Source of the DNA: CALCCV01 sp964388665
Lineage (GTDB): Bacteria > Bdellovibrionota > Bdellovibrionia > Bdellovibrionales > Bdellovibrionaceae
Length of the DNA: 16,803 bases
Assembly: GCA_964388665.1 (NCBI GenBank)
Contig: CAYMBJ010000081.1
Coordinates: 1 to 16,803, forward strand
Direction: 5' to 3'
A program made the translations under genes and the position numbers. The notes beneath the pieces were generated by a model. It searched no databases, was not told where the DNA came from, and saw nothing but the letters and a program-made list of their open reading frames with translations. The first letter of the stretch is position 1. Each line of letters begins with the position of its first letter. Shown here one piece after another: positions 1 to 7,968 of this stretch.

Positions 1-11
1 TTTTAGGGGCG

Positions 12-269
12 TCAGATGCTAGAAAAGTGTCCGTCAAATCGGGGGAAGTTCAGAAACTCAATTCCGCTAGGACTCGGCAAACGGACCTCCGCCATCACCG
101 CAGAAACCGGATTGCGAAAAAAAATCTGCCAAGCTTCTTCTGAATTAACTGCCACATAAACGTCTATTCCCCAAAGCTCGGCAAATTCCCGCAATGTCTG
201 CGCATGGACAAACTCATCCTCAATCACCAATAGCGTGTCTTTTTGATAAGACCTGGGCTTATCTATCAT
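12..269 (-). CDS. Truncated receiver-domain (CheY-like) protein, possible fragment
   Basis: The 85-residue product matches the first half of a response-regulator receiver domain. There is a beta-1 strand with the acidic pair Glu17-Asp18 in LLVIEDE, then helix 1, then the strand and turn AEVRLPSPSG around residues 60-69. The residue aligned with the phosphorylated Asp of other receivers is Glu61. A full receiver is about 120 residues; this one stops after SSI and so lacks strands 4-5 and the conserved Ser/Thr and Lys. It may be a decayed gene, or an N-terminal piece whose frame is broken close to the window edge. The start is the ATG at 269, with a weak AGGA-like site upstream. It is divergent from the cheA operon, so it could have been its response regulator, but phosphorylation by that CheA looks unlikely. 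Confidence 0.55.
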   Translation of the reverse strand: MIDKPRSYQKDTLLVIEDEFVHAQTLREFAELWGIDVYVAVNSEEAWQIFFRNPVSAVMAEVRLPSPSGIEFLNFPRFDGHFSSI

Positions 270-530
270 CTCACTACCATCCTATCTGTACATCCGTGGT
301 TCATTGTGAAACACCTTGCCGTGTGCAGTGTCGCACATCCTCATCCTACAGGTGATCTGTTTGATTTTAATGAATCGAGTATTAAGATTCTTTAATACAA
401 GTTTAATTTGAACTTAACTGATGCGAGAGAAACTAATAGTGAAGCAATCAGTGCGGGCCCGCTACGGGAATCCCACTGAACTGCTGGCAAATGGAATTTT
501 CTTATGCTGAATTGAGAAAGAGAGCAGATC
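270..530. promoter_or_regulatory. Divergent intergenic region upstream of cheA
   Basis: These 261 bases separate the leftward receiver fragment from cheA and must hold the promoter of the che operon. A weak sigma70-like pair is TTGAAC at 408-413 followed, 18 bases on, by ACTAAT at 432-437. A perfect GC-rich palindrome GCGGGCCCGC lies at 453-462, in what would be the leader. A small hairpin TGTGC/GCACA sits at about 322-337. None of these is decisive. Confidence 0.25.
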
Positions 531-2228
531 TTGGACGACTTTGAAAAGGAACTCAAAGAAGGATTTCTAGAAGAAGCCGAGCAGGCCCTTAATGACACGG
601 AGCAGTGCTTTCTCAGCATGGAAAAAAACCCAGCAGACATGGACAATCTCAATAAAATATTCCGCCTGGCTCACAATCTGAAAGGTAGTTCCAAAGCTGT
701 CGGTTTTCATCAAATGGGTGAGTTCACCCACGAGTTTGAGAGCTTCATATTAAAGATTAAAAATGGCTCTCTGACTGTAAATTCAAGTGTCATAAATTTA
801 CTATTTAGAGGGAATGATTTTGTTAAGGAGATGGTCAAAGGATTAAGAGAGAATTTGGATGCGCAATTTGACATTGATCCATTGATCCAGGAGCTCAACC
901 AAGATGTACCAGTACAGGATACACACGCACCTGACTTTGCTCATCCAAGCAGCGACAATCAGCAATTTCCCAATCCAATTCCAATTGAGGAAGCCATATC
1001 CCTAAGAAATTCGGCGCCTTCGACAGTCAATGCAGCAGCTGAGTCCATCAGAGTCAATGCTGACAAGATCGAATCACTCATGAACTTTATAAGCGAAATG
1101 GTAATCATGCTCAGTGTGGTAAAGGATCACTCCAATAAGATGGATTGGGGCGGACTTTGTAAGTCACTTAGCCAGCTCGAGAAAATTTCGAAAGAAATTC
1201 AAGATGTATCGATGAGTATGCGAATGCTGCCCGTGCGCCCAATATTTCAAAAGATGCAAAGAATTGTGCGCGACACCGCTCAGGCCCTCGGGAAAGAAAT
1301 TGAGTTTAAGACATTAGGAGAAGAGACTGAGGTCGACAAGAGTGTGCTCGAAAGAATTACGGATCCCCTTGTCCACCTGATCAGAAATTCCGTAGACCAT
1401 GGGGTTGAAAAGCGCGAAACTCGTCTGAATCAAGGCAAAGATCCCATTGGCCATGTTTCTCTTGAGGCCTACCACCGCTCAGGAAAGCTTTTTATTGAGG
1501 TCAAAGACGACGGGGGCGGATTGGATCCGCAAAGGTTGCGCAACAAAGCCATCGAAAAGAAATTGATTGCCGAAAACCAGAATTTGACTTCCGAACAATG
1601 CTACCAGCTCATTTTTGCTCCGGGATTTTCGACTAAAGAGGTCGTCACTGACATTTCTGGCCGAGGCGTGGGAATGGATGTTGTAAAGACCAATCTAACT
1701 GAACTCGGCGGCACCATTGATGTTCAATCTCAACTTGGCCATGGGACCAAATTTCAAATTTGTTTGCCTCTCACATTGGCGATCATTGACGGCCTGATAG
1801 TTTCCTCTGCGGGTGAGAAGTACATTTTCCCTTTTGCACAAATATTCGAAACTGTGGCGGCCAGAGATACAGACATAAATTTTAATGTATCGTTAGGGCA
1901 GACCCTGAATCTTCGAGGCGAAATCATGCCTCTTGTCTACCTTGAGGATATTTTTAAGAAAACGCCTTCAAAGAACAGCAATAAGATTGCCATCATCATT
2001 CGCTCTGGAAGCAGCGGGTTCGCTTTGATTGTCGACGATGTACTTGGCAAATCCCAAATTGTAGTCAAACCACTCACTCCTGAGCTCCATAATATTCGTG
2101 GCGCCATCGGAAGCACGATTCTTGGTGACGGAAAACCAGCGCTGATCTTAGAGCCCACAGATTTGATCAAAATTAAAACAGTTTCACGAACACACAATGA
2201 AAGAGACACAGGAGGAAAGGTCGCATGA
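531..2228 (+). CDS. cheA: Chemotaxis histidine kinase CheA (no recognisable P2 domain)
   Basis: CheA autophosphorylates on a histidine and passes phosphate to response regulators under receptor and CheW control. The domains, in order, are a P1/Hpt domain at about residues 1-110, with the phosphorylated His48 in AHNLKGSS; a polar linker at about 120-170; P3 dimerisation helices at about 172-240; a P4 ATPase with N box VHLIRNSVDH (281-290), G1 DDGGGLD (326-332) and G2 GRGVGMDVV (377-385); and a P5 CheW-like domain from about 415. The 565 residues are fewer than the roughly 650 of E. coli CheA, because no folded P2 fits in the linker. The start is TTG at 531: an in-frame TGA at 513-515 leaves no ATG or GTG, and MDDFEKEL is a typical CheA beginning. 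The 3' end overlaps cheW by four bases (ATGA), so the two are probably translationally coupled. Confidence 0.95.
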   Translation: MDDFEKELKEGFLEEAEQALNDTEQCFLSMEKNPADMDNLNKIFRLAHNLKGSSKAVGFHQMGEFTHEFESFILKIKNGSLTVNSSVINLLFRGNDFVKEMVKGLRENLDAQFDIDPLIQELNQDVPVQDTHAPDFAHPSSDNQQFPNPIPIEEAISLRNSAPSTVNAAAESIRVNADKIESLMNFISEMVIMLSVVKDHSNKMDWGGLCKSLSQLEKISKEIQDVSMSMRMLPVRPIFQKMQRIVRDTAQALGKEIEFKTLGEETEVDKSVLERITDPLVHLIRNSVDHGVEKRETRLNQGKDPIGHVSLEAYHRSGKLFIEVKDDGGGLDPQRLRNKAIEKKLIAENQNLTSEQCYQLIFAPGFSTKEVVTDISGRGVGMDVVKTNLTELGGTIDVQSQLGHGTKFQICLPLTLAIIDGLIVSSAGEKYIFPFAQIFETVAARDTDINFNVSLGQTLNLRGEIMPLVYLEDIFKKTPSKNSNKIAIIIRSGSSGFALIVDDVLGKSQIVVKPLTPELHNIRGAIGSTILGDGKPALILEPTDLIKIKTVSRTHNERDTGGKVA

Positions 2229-2740
2229 ACGATTCAATAAAGTATTTGTGCTTTAGCTTGGGAGCTGAGCAATTTGCAATTCCGCTACTAAGGGTGCGGG
2301 AGGTTTTGGCAAAACCTGAAGTCACGCCCATCCCCCAGTCGCCACCCCACTTTCTCGGGATGATCAACCTGCGTGGCCAGGTGGTCACCCTGATCGACCT
2401 ACGAATGAGGATGGGAATCAAATCCATGAATCAACAAGGTACGGTCATCATCTTGGATTTTGATAACTTCTCGTTGGGAATGGTCGTGGATTCTGTGGAT
2501 ACGGTGCACGCCATTAACTCCAACGATGTGGCTCCACGGCCGACCACTGAAGGAAGTCCCAGTTCTGAGTACATTGTTGGAGTTTTCAAAAAGGATAAGA
2601 AGCTCATACTCTTGATCGATATCGCCAAGGTGCTTTCTTTTACGGATCGCAAGGTCATTGAAAAACCACAGATCAGCGCCACATCTCCGGTACAAGTCGA
2701 TCACTTGACTGAAGCTTCATCAGAGCGAAAGTCAGCATAA
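2225..2740 (+). CDS. cheW: Chemotaxis coupling protein CheW
   Basis: CheW is the SH3-like scaffold that links chemoreceptors to CheA P5 in the membrane-proximal array. The 171-residue protein carries the family hallmark INLRGQVVTLIDLR at residues 47-60, including the conserved NLRG arginine (Arg50), and the second repeat ending in LILLIDIAKVL at about 127-137. The last 30 or so residues are a polar tail beyond the usual domain end. The start is the ATG at 2225, preceded by a strong AGGAGG at a good distance and overlapping the cheA stop. Its place between cheA and the receptor gene is typical of a chemosensory operon. Confidence 0.95.
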   Translation: MNDSIKYLCFSLGAEQFAIPLLRVREVLAKPEVTPIPQSPPHFLGMINLRGQVVTLIDLRMRMGIKSMNQQGTVIILDFDNFSLGMVVDSVDTVHAINSNDVAPRPTTEGSPSSEYIVGVFKKDKKLILLIDIAKVLSFTDRKVIEKPQISATSPVQVDHLTEASSERKSA

Positions 2741-2777
2741 ACATCAAACCCTAAAGTAAATAAAAAGAGGATATACT

Positions 2778-5081
2778 ATGAAAAAGTTTAGCACGTTGTC
2801 ACTTAAAGCAAAAATCATTGGCATTGTGGTCTTGATCAACTTGGTGTTGGGCGCCGGCAGCCTCTACAGTATGAATCTGTTGGAGACTGATTACGAAAAT
2901 CAAATCCTATTGAGTTTCAAGTCGAGCGCTGTGAATCTTGGTCACAAAATTGCCGCACAATTTTTTGAACGATACGGCGACATACAGGCCTTTGCCGTAA
3001 ACGAAACAGTCAAGTCACTCAACGAAGACAGAATGACAGTCAGTCTAAATGAGTATGCCAGACTCTATGCAATTTATGATCTGATTTTGGTGGTGGACAG
3101 CAAAGGTCAATTTATTGCCTCCAATAGTGAAAGCACCGATGGAAAAAAAATAGATAAGGATAAGTTGCGAAGTTATGATTTTACAACGATGCCTTGGTTC
3201 CAAGCCGCCATCAAGGGACAATTCACGGAAGACAGCCAAAGCGGATACGCGGGCACATTCTTTGAAGAGATTCAACCCGATCCAGTCTTGCGTTTGGTTT
3301 TAGGAGAGGCTCGCTTAAGCACTGGCTTTACCAGTACAATTAAAGATGCGCAGGGAGAGGTGATCGGGATAATTACAAATCGCGCTAACGTCAAGTGGAT
3401 TGGTGGCGAAATCACCAGCACTTTGCAACAGGCAATGGCTGAGGAGTATCCAAACACACATGTCTCACTGGTAGACAAAGCAGGCAATATATTGCTTGAG
3501 GCCGGGCTTAATCAATATCAAAATTCAGCTCAAAACATCGATGTCAGTTCTAACTATTTTAAAGAAAATTTAAAGGCCACCCATCAACCAGCTGGTGAGA
3601 GAGTCTTAGAGGGTAACACGGATGCCATTCGGTCCTTTCATAGTGCTGAAAAAGCCTACGACATTGTGGGATTTCACTTTATTGACAATCCCAAATGGAT
3701 TAAGGCTATTGGCTGGAGCGTATTGGTACATGACGACGAAAAGGAGGTACTTGCCTCCGCGCATGCGGCAGCAACCATTTTTTATTGGATTTACGGAGTG
3801 TGCACAACCTTTGCTTTGGCTCTCTCCATCTGGTTTGGCATTGTCATTGCGCGATCACTTAGCTCCGTATCGGAAAACCTAAAAACCCATTCCAACAATC
3901 TTTTAGAGGCATCCGCACTCGCTGCTACCTCTAGCACCCAGTTGGCCGAATCATCTAACCAGCAGGCTGCGGCCCTCCAACAGACCGTGGCGGCAATAGA
4001 TGAGATCAATGCGATGGTTGAAAAAAACGTTGATTCTGCAAATCAATCCAAAGAAGTTTCTCTGCAAAGTCGCGATGCCGCAATGAGGGGGCGTCAGACC
4101 GTCGAGCAGATGCTACAGGCTATTCATGAAATCCTGCAAACGAACGAAGAGGTTGTAAGGTATATGAACACCAACAGTTCGCAGATGCAGGACATCACAA
4201 AGCTCATCAGCGATATCGGCAACAAAACAAAAATCATCAATGAAATTGTATTCCAGACAAAGCTCTTGTCTTTCAATGCCTCAGTCGAAGCCGCTCGAGC
4301 GGGCGAAGCCGGAAAAGGATTTGCTGTGGTAGCAGAAGAGGTTGGCAATCTGGCACAAATGAGTGGTGTCGCCGCCAACGACATTTCGTCCATGCTTGAA
4401 GACTCAATTCAAAAGGTAACGGCCATCGTCAGAGAATCAAAAGCAAATATGGATAACCTAATGGATTCAGCCAAAGCCAAAGTACAGGCAGGATCAGAAA
4501 CCGCAAAGAGCTGCAATGAGGCCTTGGAGCAGATTCTCAATCAAGTCTCCTCAGTCGACACATTGGTTTCGGAAATCGCAGTTGCCTCGCAAGAGCAGGC
4601 CACTGGCATTCGCGAAATTGCCAAAGCGATTGGCCAAATGGAACAAGCCACTCACCAAAACTCCAGTGTCGCCGAGTCCACTTCGCTTAGCGCCGAGAGC
4701 CTAGATCGTCAATCCACTGAGCTTCATGAAGCTGTTTCCTCCCTCGTGCAGATTGTTCAGGGGAGTAGCACTGAGCAAAGTGAACATCAGAACCTGAAGA
4801 AGGAACAGTTCGAAGGTCATCATTCTCGGTCGCCCCATCAAATGCCAGCCTCTACAAAAAAGTCTAAGCGAGCACCGACAAAAAATCGCAGTTCTTCTCA
4901 TTCGTCAAATGTTTTGCCGTTTCGCGCAAACTACGAGGCCAACAATGAAGCCCAGAAACAGAAGTCAAAAGCATCCGCAATGGGCACCTTAGAACGCCAC
5001 CAAAATCACTCATCGCTCCGCCAATCAAGCGGAGCTGACTTTGCCCCTTCTGCCAATCATCCCGGATTCGAGGAAAACTAA
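2778..5081 (+). CDS. Methyl-accepting chemotaxis protein, no HAMP, long polar tail
   Basis: This is a transmembrane chemoreceptor. The N terminus has a short basic start and a membrane helix at about residues 11-31. A periplasmic sensor region of roughly 300 residues follows, looking like a Cache-type domain (LILVVDSKGQ at 102-111, MPWFQAAIKG at 138-147). A second membrane helix lies at about 332-358. The cytoplasmic part enters the coiled coil directly, with no HAMP consensus. The hairpin tip is QTKLLSFNASVEAARAGE at 493-510, a variant of the common QTNLLALNAAVEAARAGE, followed by KGFAVVAEEV. From about 660 to 767 there is a low-complexity, basic, Ser/His/Gln-rich tail holding NVLPF at 711-715 and ending in GFEEN. 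It has no NWETF-type CheR tether. The start has AGAGGA upstream. It sits 37 bases after cheW and 3 before the cheR/cheB fusion, so its methylation is probably run by the fused enzyme. Confidence 0.93.
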   Translation: MKKFSTLSLKAKIIGIVVLINLVLGAGSLYSMNLLETDYENQILLSFKSSAVNLGHKIAAQFFERYGDIQAFAVNETVKSLNEDRMTVSLNEYARLYAIYDLILVVDSKGQFIASNSESTDGKKIDKDKLRSYDFTTMPWFQAAIKGQFTEDSQSGYAGTFFEEIQPDPVLRLVLGEARLSTGFTSTIKDAQGEVIGIITNRANVKWIGGEITSTLQQAMAEEYPNTHVSLVDKAGNILLEAGLNQYQNSAQNIDVSSNYFKENLKATHQPAGERVLEGNTDAIRSFHSAEKAYDIVGFHFIDNPKWIKAIGWSVLVHDDEKEVLASAHAAATIFYWIYGVCTTFALALSIWFGIVIARSLSSVSENLKTHSNNLLEASALAATSSTQLAESSNQQAAALQQTVAAIDEINAMVEKNVDSANQSKEVSLQSRDAAMRGRQTVEQMLQAIHEILQTNEEVVRYMNTNSSQMQDITKLISDIGNKTKIINEIVFQTKLLSFNASVEAARAGEAGKGFAVVAEEVGNLAQMSGVAANDISSMLEDSIQKVTAIVRESKANMDNLMDSAKAKVQAGSETAKSCNEALEQILNQVSSVDTLVSEIAVASQEQATGIREIAKAIGQMEQATHQNSSVAESTSLSAESLDRQSTELHEAVSSLVQIVQGSSTEQSEHQNLKKEQFEGHHSRSPHQMPASTKKSKRAPTKNRSSSHSSNVLPFRANYEANNEAQKQKSKASAMGTLERHQNHSSLRQSSGADFAPSANHPGFEEN

Positions 5082-5084
5082 TTT

Positions 5085-7091
5085 ATGGCTGGTGATTCGG
5101 ATGCTTTGGCTAAAGAAACCCAGGTGCTTGTAAAACGAGTCGCAGAGATCGTCTCGCGCCAGGCAGGCATTCAGCTTGGACCCAAGCAAGCCAATCTTAT
5201 CGAAAGTCGCTTGGCGGGTCGCTGGACTCGTCTGCGCCTATCCGGAGCCAAAGATTACCTTGCCTACCTTGAAGCCAATCTTGAGTCAGAAAGCGCTGCA
5301 TTGCTATCGCTAATGACTACCCATCACTCTTTTTTCTTTCGCGAATTTAATCAATTTGAATTTTTACTTGATCATTGCTTGAACTCATTGATACAGCGAT
5401 CGCGCCAACGTGGCGATAAAATAATTCGCATTTGGTCGGCGGCGGCCAGTCGTGGGCAAGAGGCCTACTCCTTGGCAATGTTTATGGACTTTCATCTAAA
5501 GCAAATGGCTCCCGAGCTAGATTTTGAAATTTGGGGAACGGACGTTGACCCCGAATCCATAGCTTGGGCCAGCAATGGGGTCTACCGTAGTGAAGATCTG
5601 CGGGACTTGCCCGAAAAGTACTTAGGTCATCATTGGATCAAAGGAAAGGGGGATGTGTTCGGATTTTCTAAAATTCGTCCAGAGATAAAGCGCAAGTGTA
5701 AATTCACAACTGCCAATCTCCTTTCCTGCGAGTCATTTCTCAGTGACAAAAAAGAATTTGACATCATCTTTTGTCGCAACGTCTTTATATATTTTGACAA
5801 CCAGCAAATATTCAATTGCGTCAATCGTTTTCTTGTTCATTTAGATACGAAGGGATTTCTATTTCTGGGGGCTTCAGAGGCTTTATCCACCATCAACGCG
5901 GATAAGGCTTCACGGTCGATGCCTCATGATTCCAAACAATCGTCGCCACAATGGTCTCGGCATTCAACTTCCTCCCAGCCGTCTGCGCAACAATTCATGG
6001 CAATTGAAAGAAAAGGCCCTTCCGTTTATCAAAAACGAACGAACTCAGTTGGTGTTCTTATTGTTGACGACTCCAAAACTGTTCGCCAGCTCCTAGAAAA
6101 AATTATATCACAGGACCCCCAGCTCAAAGTGCTCGGCAGTGCCGAACGTCCATCCCAGGTGGAGGATTTAATTAATAAACTGAAACCTGACGTCATCACC
6201 TTAGACATTCACATGCCCGAAATGAACGGAGTGGAGCTCCTAGAAAAAATATTTCCCAAATACAAAATACCAACCCTTATGATAAGCTCAATTAGTAAAG
6301 AAGAAGGTCCGTTTGTTCTTCGTGCGTTGGAAGTGGGCGCATTTGATTATGTCCAAAAACCAGAGCTGTCGCAACTGATGGACGTCGGCAACTCAATTCG
6401 CGAAAAAATAAAAATGGCAGCCACATCTCAGCCCCGAGCGAAAACAGCAAGCAAACGAAAAGTCAAAAACCAAAATATTCCACTGGATCAACAAAGTCTA
6501 ATCGTCATTGGCGCCTCCACCGGAGGAACTGAGGCCATTCGCCATGTCCTGGAGTGTTTGCCAGAGAAGATTCCGCCAATACTTGTTGTACAGCATATTC
6601 CAGCCGGATTTTCAGCAGCCTTTGCCAACCGTCTCAATGATCTACTGCCATTTGAAGTTCGTGAGGCAAAAGATCAAGACGTTCTCAGAGAGAACCTCAT
6701 TCTAATTGCCCCTGGCGATTTTCAAATGGGCATTGAGAGTCGCAATGGAAAAATGACGGTACAAATTCGTGAGGCTCCCCATGTTAACCGCCACCGCCCC
6801 TCAGTGGATTATCTATTTCACAGTGCGGCTCAACTTTCGGAAAGGAGCATCGTGGCAGCGATTCTAACCGGAATGGGCAGCGATGGCGCCAAAGGACTGA
6901 AAGCACTGCGTGACAAAGGTGCCAGAACCATTGCCCAGGATGAGGCCAGCTCAGTGGTCTACGGAATGCCTCGAGAAGCAAAAAAAATAAACGCGGCAGA
7001 GTTCATCTGTTCACTTGACGACGTCGGCGCAAAAATTATGGAGTTGGTAGCCTGTCACAAGCCAATACCTAATGTGAAGAAAACTGGCTGA
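5085..7091 (+). CDS. CheR-REC-CheB fusion: receptor methyltransferase and methylesterase
   Basis: One 668-residue protein carries both enzymes of receptor adaptation. Residues about 1-268 are CheR, the SAM-dependent glutamate methyltransferase. They include TTHHSFFFRE (78-87, usually TTNETYFFRE), the SAM-binding segment WSAAASRGQEAYSLAM (117-132) and FDIIFCRNVFIYFD (225-238). Residues about 270-318 are a Ser/Gln-rich linker. Residues about 320-445 are a receiver with the acidic pair Asp328-Asp329, phosphoacceptor Asp374 in TLDIHMPEMNG and Lys425. Residues about 470-655 are the CheB esterase, with Ser478 in GASTGG, His504 in VVQHIP and Asp600 in TGMGSDG as the catalytic triad. All key residues are present, so both activities may be intact. 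The start at 5085 lies three bases after the mcp stop, with GAGGAA inside the mcp end. CheB and CheR are more often separate genes. Confidence 0.93.
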   Translation: MAGDSDALAKETQVLVKRVAEIVSRQAGIQLGPKQANLIESRLAGRWTRLRLSGAKDYLAYLEANLESESAALLSLMTTHHSFFFREFNQFEFLLDHCLNSLIQRSRQRGDKIIRIWSAAASRGQEAYSLAMFMDFHLKQMAPELDFEIWGTDVDPESIAWASNGVYRSEDLRDLPEKYLGHHWIKGKGDVFGFSKIRPEIKRKCKFTTANLLSCESFLSDKKEFDIIFCRNVFIYFDNQQIFNCVNRFLVHLDTKGFLFLGASEALSTINADKASRSMPHDSKQSSPQWSRHSTSSQPSAQQFMAIERKGPSVYQKRTNSVGVLIVDDSKTVRQLLEKIISQDPQLKVLGSAERPSQVEDLINKLKPDVITLDIHMPEMNGVELLEKIFPKYKIPTLMISSISKEEGPFVLRALEVGAFDYVQKPELSQLMDVGNSIREKIKMAATSQPRAKTASKRKVKNQNIPLDQQSLIVIGASTGGTEAIRHVLECLPEKIPPILVVQHIPAGFSAAFANRLNDLLPFEVREAKDQDVLRENLILIAPGDFQMGIESRNGKMTVQIREAPHVNRHRPSVDYLFHSAAQLSERSIVAAILTGMGSDGAKGLKALRDKGARTIAQDEASSVVYGMPREAKKINAAEFICSLDDVGAKIMELVACHKPIPNVKKTG

Positions 7092-7263
7092 AATGTTTAC
7101 TGACCAGGGCATTTGATCTCAGCACCAAGGCCTTAAGGGTGCACCTCTTAACCGCGGATAAACGGAGTTGAGTGAGTCGTGACAGCTTAATTCTCTCTCC
7201 ATTTATCTTATCTAGCGATTTATGAGCTGACGAAGCATCGCCTTTCTGCTTATCTAGCCAAGC
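7092..7263. promoter_or_regulatory. Intergenic region before the ABC operon, with a direct repeat
   Basis: These 172 bases separate the che operon from the ABC export operon. No convincing intrinsic terminator is seen: the GCACC/GGTGC stem at about 7122-7142 has no T-run. CTTATCTAGC occurs twice, at 7207-7216 and 7249-7258, 42 bases apart and on the same strand. A GCGAT/ATCGC inverted repeat lies between the copies. A weak -35-like GTGACA is at 7179-7184 without a clear -10. The repeats are close enough to the ABC start to be operator-like. Confidence 0.25.
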
Positions 7264-7968
7264 ATGGTGCTATTAATGAAAGCTCAACGCTTGACCAAAA
7301 CATATGAAATGGGCGAAGTGCAAGTCCATGCCTTGAAGGACGTCAGTGTTGATATCTTTGAGGGGGAGTTCATTGTTCTCTTGGGTCATTCCGGCAGTGG
7401 CAAATCCACCCTACTGAATATTCTGGGCGGCTTGGATCGCCCCACCTCAGGCGAGTTGTATTTTAAAGATCAGAATATGGCAGACTTTTCGGATCGCGAT
7501 TTGACCTATTTTCGCCGCGAAAATATTGGCTTTGTCTTTCAGATGTACAATCTCATTCCTCGTCTCTCAGCTGAGGAGAATGTGAACTTGGTGACGGAAA
7601 TTTCATCAAACCCCATGAGCTCCCTGGAGGCTTTAAAAATGGTGGGCTTAGAGTCACGAGCATCACACTTTCCGTCTCAACTCTCCGGAGGCGAGCAGCA
7701 GCGTGTGGCCATTGCTCGGGCCATTGCGAAACAACCACGACTTTTGTTTTGCGACGAACCCACCGGGGCGCTCGATGTGCAGACCGGGATTTTGGTTTTA
7801 GATGCTATTCAAAGCGTGAACAATAAATTAGGAACCACCACCATAGTGATCTCACACAATGTGGCCATTGCGGAAATGGCAGATCGGGTGATTCATCTGC
7901 GGGATGGGAACATTTCGGAAATTGTCGTGAATAAAACTAAGAAACCAGCCCGCCAATTGGAGTGGTGA
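7264..7968 (+). CDS. ABC transporter ATPase, MacB/LolD type
   Basis: This is the 234-residue nucleotide-binding subunit of an ABC exporter or lipoprotein-release-type complex on the cytoplasmic face. Visible motifs are Walker A GHSGSGKST (41-49), the Q loop at Gln93 in FVFQMYN, the signature LSGGEQQR (140-147), Walker B LLFCDEPTGALD (160-171) and the switch His198 in VISHN. The EPTGALD form is typical of the MacB/LolD/FtsE group. The start at ATG 7264 has no clear Shine-Dalgarno sequence; an ATG at 7276 (MKAQRL) matches the family start at least as well. The stop overlaps the permease start (TGATG), so ATPase and permease are very likely made together. Nothing in the sequence shows the substrate. 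Confidence 0.93.
   Translation: MVLLMKAQRLTKTYEMGEVQVHALKDVSVDIFEGEFIVLLGHSGSGKSTLLNILGGLDRPTSGELYFKDQNMADFSDRDLTYFRRENIGFVFQMYNLIPRLSAEENVNLVTEISSNPMSSLEALKMVGLESRASHFPSQLSGGEQQRVAIARAIAKQPRLLFCDEPTGALDVQTGILVLDAIQSVNNKLGTTTIVISHNVAIAEMADRVIHLRDGNISEIVVNKTKKPARQLEW

Noticed and set aside
3622..3882. 86-residue plus-strand ORF within the receptor gene
   Set aside because: A different frame of a well-supported gene, with no family resemblance and no ribosome-binding site.
7122..7142. Possible terminator hairpin after the che operon
   Set aside because: Only a five-base GCACC/GGTGC stem with a large loop and no following T-run.
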